This document shows positions 60,329 through 64,000 of a stretch of 64,000 nucleotides of DNA, piece after piece. Origin of the DNA: Vigna angularis (taxonomy: Eukaryota; Streptophyta; Magnoliopsida; Fabales; Fabaceae); assembly GCF_016808095.1 (NCBI RefSeq), contig NC_068970.1, forward strand, positions 65,137,130-65,201,129, in the 5' to 3' direction. Position numbers and translations under genes: made by a program. The notes beneath the pieces are model-generated. The model was not told where the DNA came from. It worked only from the letters and a program-made list of their open reading frames with translations, and made no database searches. The stretch's first letter is position 1. Each line of letters starts with the position of its first letter.

Positions 60329-63300
60329 ATGGATTCTCATCTCTTTGATCAAGATAAGGTGAAATTCATTGCCTAAATTGCACAAACATTCTTGCATGTC
60401 AACACTGTGAATCAATCATAATTCTTTGCTTACATTTGTGTCAACCAAATTCAGTTTCACTCACATATTCTATTCAGTGTCTTCATGCATTAAGAACTTT
60501 ACTGCTTCATATATACAATTGAATCTTTGTTGTAGGGATGTTGAAAGGATCTAGTATGTACCTTTTTTTTTTCCTTTATCCTTGAATCATAACTTTTAAC
60601 TCCATATATTTATTATTCAGAAGAAAACATGGAAGCAAACAATTCTGCTATCGTTTCAAATTGTGGGAATAGTTTATGGTCAACTGAGCACGGCACCTTT
60701 ATATGTATTTGGGACAATGCGAGAGAGCGATCTTGCAGCAGATCAGGAAGTTGTTTATGAACTCTTCTCCTTTATTTTCTGGACGCTCACCATAATTTCC
60801 TTGCTGAAGTATGCCTCCATAGTGTTGAAAGCTGATGATGAAGGACAGGGTAACTTTCTGATCTGCAGTGACTGTAACATATTTATCTTTCAAGATTGAA
60901 TGTTGGTAGAAATTTTTTGTAGGTGGCACTGTTGCTTTGTACTCACTGCTGTGTAGAAATGCAAAAGTTGGTCTACTCCCATGTGACACAAGTGCAAACG
61001 AGGTTATGCTTTACGAGGAGAAAAGTTCTCCCAAGATCAAAGCCGATTCAAGAGCACGAAGGGCCATTGAGAAACACAAGATCTGTCACTATTTAATATT
61101 GTTCTTAGCTCTCTTCGGTTCCTGCATGACTATTGGGGACGCAGTGCTCACTCCAGCCCTTTCAGGTATAATAAAATACAATTACCACTTTAGTAATATA
61201 TTTTAATTTTGGTGGAAGTAATTAATTGCTGGTTGCATGTGCAAGATTTGGTAATTACTTTTCACTGTATATACTAATATTATGGCTGTTTGTTTACCAG
61301 TGTACTCAGCTTCAGCAGGAGTTCAGAGATCCTTGACAGACATATTGAAAGACATATGTAAGGCCTTGTAACTGATGCTAAAGGCCTTATCTTTAATTGC
61401 TACAACGTGTTTTTTGATTACCCTTTTATCTATAACCAGTTGGCTCGTCAGAACATACTAAGGAGTCCGTGTCAAAGGCTCTAAAAGCATGTAAGTTTGA
61501 ACATATGCTGCACACTTTGCTTTTTCAAAATTTCCCTTTATAAAGCCTCAATTGATTAATTCTATTCTTGAAGAAACATTACTAACAAACATTGAATTTG
61601 CATCTACTTGTGATATCTGTAACAGACTTTGATTTGCTAAGTAACTTAGTTCATATATTTGATGGGTTTTTATCTGTTTGGTGCATTTTACTCGCCAGTT
61701 TAAGTTGTGATTGAGTATTTATTAGAAAAGTGAGGCCTATGTATCTCCTGTAACTATGTTGTTCACTTTGTGCTTCATTTACTTTATTCAGATGTACCTG
61801 TTCCCTCTGCGTGTGTTATATTGGTTGGCCTGTTCATGCTGCAGCATTGCGGTACACGTAAAATTGGGATCATGTTTGCACCAATAATTGCTGCTTGGCT
61901 GCTGTTTGTTGCTGCGGTGGGAACGTATAACATTTTCCACTGGGATGTAAAAATCATCTATAAAATATCCCCATTCTACATATACAGATTCATCACAAAA
62001 ATTGACATCCACAGATGGAGATTGTTAGGGAGCGTCATTTTATGCGTAGCAGGTGGCCCTTTTTATTTTATTTTTCCAGAACTGTGCAAATGTTAACAAG
62101 TTATCAGTGTTTATAATTCTGAGATATTTTTCTTGTTAGAATTTCAATTATTGCTTTGACAAGATACTGCATTGTTTTGCAGGATCGGAGGCAATGTTTG
62201 CAGGCCTAGGCCATTTCTCCAAGAAATCAATTAAGGTAAAATACGTAGCATCTTTTGTAATGGACATATATTAATTGTACACTGAAAAATGTTACTAACT
62301 TGTGCATCGTGTGTGGTTGTAGATTACATTTATATGCTTCATCTATCCGCTTCTTGTGTTATGCTATGCGGGTCAGGCTGCATACATTTCCAAAAATTTA
62401 ACTTCTTCTGATTTTAATCATCTTAGCCAATCCATGCCAGGTAAGTTATTGGAGTATCTCTATATGGATGAGATTTTCCTTTCTGCAATTTCACTTTACT
62501 GAAGTGATGGTTGGTGATTCCAGGTCAGTGCAAACACTTGTACATAGTGTTATCCCTACTCTCTTCAGCCGTGGGAAGCCAAGCTACCATAACAGCGTGT
62601 TTCTCCATCATTAACCAGTGTCTCGCATTGAATTGCTTTCCCAGAGTAAAAGTTATTCACACATCAAAATCTATAAACGGGCAGATTTACATCCCCGATG
62701 TCAACTGGCTATTGATGATTTTCAGCCTCACTGTAACTATTGGTTTCAGAGACATTGTGAAAATTGGCAATGCAACAGGTATGCCGTTGTTGTCTGTTGT
62801 TGATTACACACTAATACTTAAAGGCAGTGGCTAACAGAGAAGAAAACAGAGAGCAGGCAGAACTTAAAGAAATAAATTGTTATTGAGAAAGCTAACTTGA
62901 GTATGTTTACAATTTGATTTAAATACATTCAGAAATAACAGACTAACACATCATGTTTCTTGAATCTAGCCACTACACTGATAGCTTAGGTGAAACGTAG
63001 GATAGAGATAATCCAGTAATGGCCAATGAAACAGAATCTGAAAGCTTGCTAAAAATATGCAACATCCAAATGCACGTTCTCAATAGTTGGACTGATTAGA
63101 TATATGAGTGCCCGAAGTTCTTTCTATACTATTCAGTTAAAATATTCATGACATAAGCTCACGATTTGTGACAGCATTGGCTATTATAAGTGGAATGCTT
63201 GTGACGACGAGTCTGATGTCACTGATCATTGCTTTGTATTGGGAGAAGGACATGATGGTGTCTGTGTACTTTCTTGTATGTTTTGGGTTCATAGAGGCTG

Positions 63301-64000
63301 CATATCTTTCGGCATGTCTGCTACAGTTCCACAAGGGATCGTGGTATCTGGTTGTCCTATTGGCAGTTTCGATGACAGTGATGCTTTCATGGCACTATGG
63401 AAGTATGAAGAAGTACGAGTTTGATTTGCAAAACAAAGTATCAACAGAGTGGCTGATAGATATAAGTCCAGGCCTTGGGATTTCGAGGGTACCCGGAATT
63501 GGCTTCATTTACACGGAAATAGTGGAAGGAATCCCAGCTTTCTTTTCACATTTCATCACAAATCTTCCTGCATTCCATCAAGTCTTGATCTTGGTATCAT
63601 TCAAGTCCGTCCCAGTGCCTTACATAGGAGAAAGTGAGAGGTACCTGATAGGTAGGATCGGGCCAAAGGATTACAAAATATATCGGTGCATTGTGAGAAG
63701 TGGATACTGTGATCACATAAGGGACACGGGTGATTTTGAGGAGAAGATTCTTCGTTCAATAGGGGAATTCATATCCATTGAACAGAATGACATTGAGTCG
63801 AGGATGAGTTGCCCAGATGAAAGAATGATGCTTGTTGGAGATTCAAGGGATGATGGAAATGGTTTGGTCCCTCTGGAGGATTTACAGTCATCATCATCAT
63901 CACGCATGGTGCAAAGCCAGGTGAACAACGAATCTCAGATAAGCCCGGTGGCAGAAGAGGCGATGGAGAGTAGCAGTGGTTGTAAGAAGAGAAAAAAGGT
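60329..64000 (+). CDS. KUP/HAK/KT potassium transporter (5' part; runs off the window)
   Basis: Exons: 60329-60358, (60536-60553), 60621-60849, 60923-61165, 61301-61357, 61440-61490, 61792-62052, 62183-62235, 62323-62440, 62524-62778 and 63175 to beyond 64000. All join in frame if the 18-nt second exon is left out, giving about 707 residues so far; the family is usually ~780, so some 70 are missing. Diagnostic KUP motifs: GIVYGQLSTAPLYVFGT (start of helix 1), GGTVALYSLLCRNAKVG, GSCMTIGDAVLTPALSV, GSEAMFAGLGHFSKKSI, FRDIVKIGNATG and VPYIGESERYLIGRIG. The protein is a multi-pass K+/H+ symporter of plasma membrane or tonoplast. The 18-nt exon, if included, places a TGA at 60542-60544 where relatives have a tryptophan codon. 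So either this copy carries a nonsense mutation or the exon is skipped. Confidence 0.88.

Overview
This is nuclear DNA from a flowering plant. It is AT-rich, its genes are split by GT-AG introns, the spacers are long, and it carries a complete Ty3/gypsy LTR retrotransposon. A clear STR-type ABCG half-transporter, a gene kept mainly by plants that form arbuscular mycorrhiza, points to a mycorrhizal eudicot. The style of the gene models and repeats suggests a phaseoloid legume (Vigna/Phaseolus/Glycine-like), but the species assignment is inference.

Layout. 1-2.5 kb: AT-rich spacer with a 39-bp inverted repeat. 2.5-3.0 kb (-): small N-myristoylated-type PADRE/DUF4228 protein. 5.1-7.7 kb (+): five-exon, probably plastid DUF3007 membrane protein with a triplicated 255-260 bp block in its last intron. 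9.5-18.0 kb (+): eleven-exon LRR protein of the STK11-interacting-protein type, with an upstream ORF. 22.1-25.1 kb (+): STR, in four exons. 25.9-30.7 kb (-): TDX, a TPR-thioredoxin in ten exons, convergent with STR. 30.8-35.4 kb: repeat-rich spacer. 35.5-37.3 kb (+): XH-domain coiled-coil gene related to FDM/IDN2 but without an XS domain. 37.75-43.60 kb (+): young chromovirus-like retrotransposon with nearly identical LTRs and a 5-bp target duplication. 43.6-47.2 kb: spacer. 47.2-49.7 kb (-): LRR receptor-like kinase of the RLK902/RKL1 type. 54.1-57.3 kb (+): intronless NFXL1. 60.3-64.0 kb (+): KUP/HAK/KT potassium transporter, cut by the window end.

Exon models were built by hand from splice sites. 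For the complete multi-exon genes the summed exons give uninterrupted frames of plausible family length: DUF3007 protein 202 aa, LRR protein 1083 aa, STR 812 aa, TDX 380 aa, LRR-RLK 652 aa. The genes do not form one pathway. Shared themes are symbiosis and nutrition (STR, potassium transporter), stress and defence (PADRE, TDX, RLK, NFXL1) and RNA-directed silencing (XH protein).

The points most worth checking are: a TGA in the 18-nt second exon of the potassium transporter; an in-frame TAG near the end of the retrotransposon polyprotein; a tRNA-Tyr-type primer binding site; a GC-AG intron with an adjacent CT repeat in TDX; a stop-free 72-nt intron in the LRR gene; and an inverted coiled-coil exon upstream of the XH gene.
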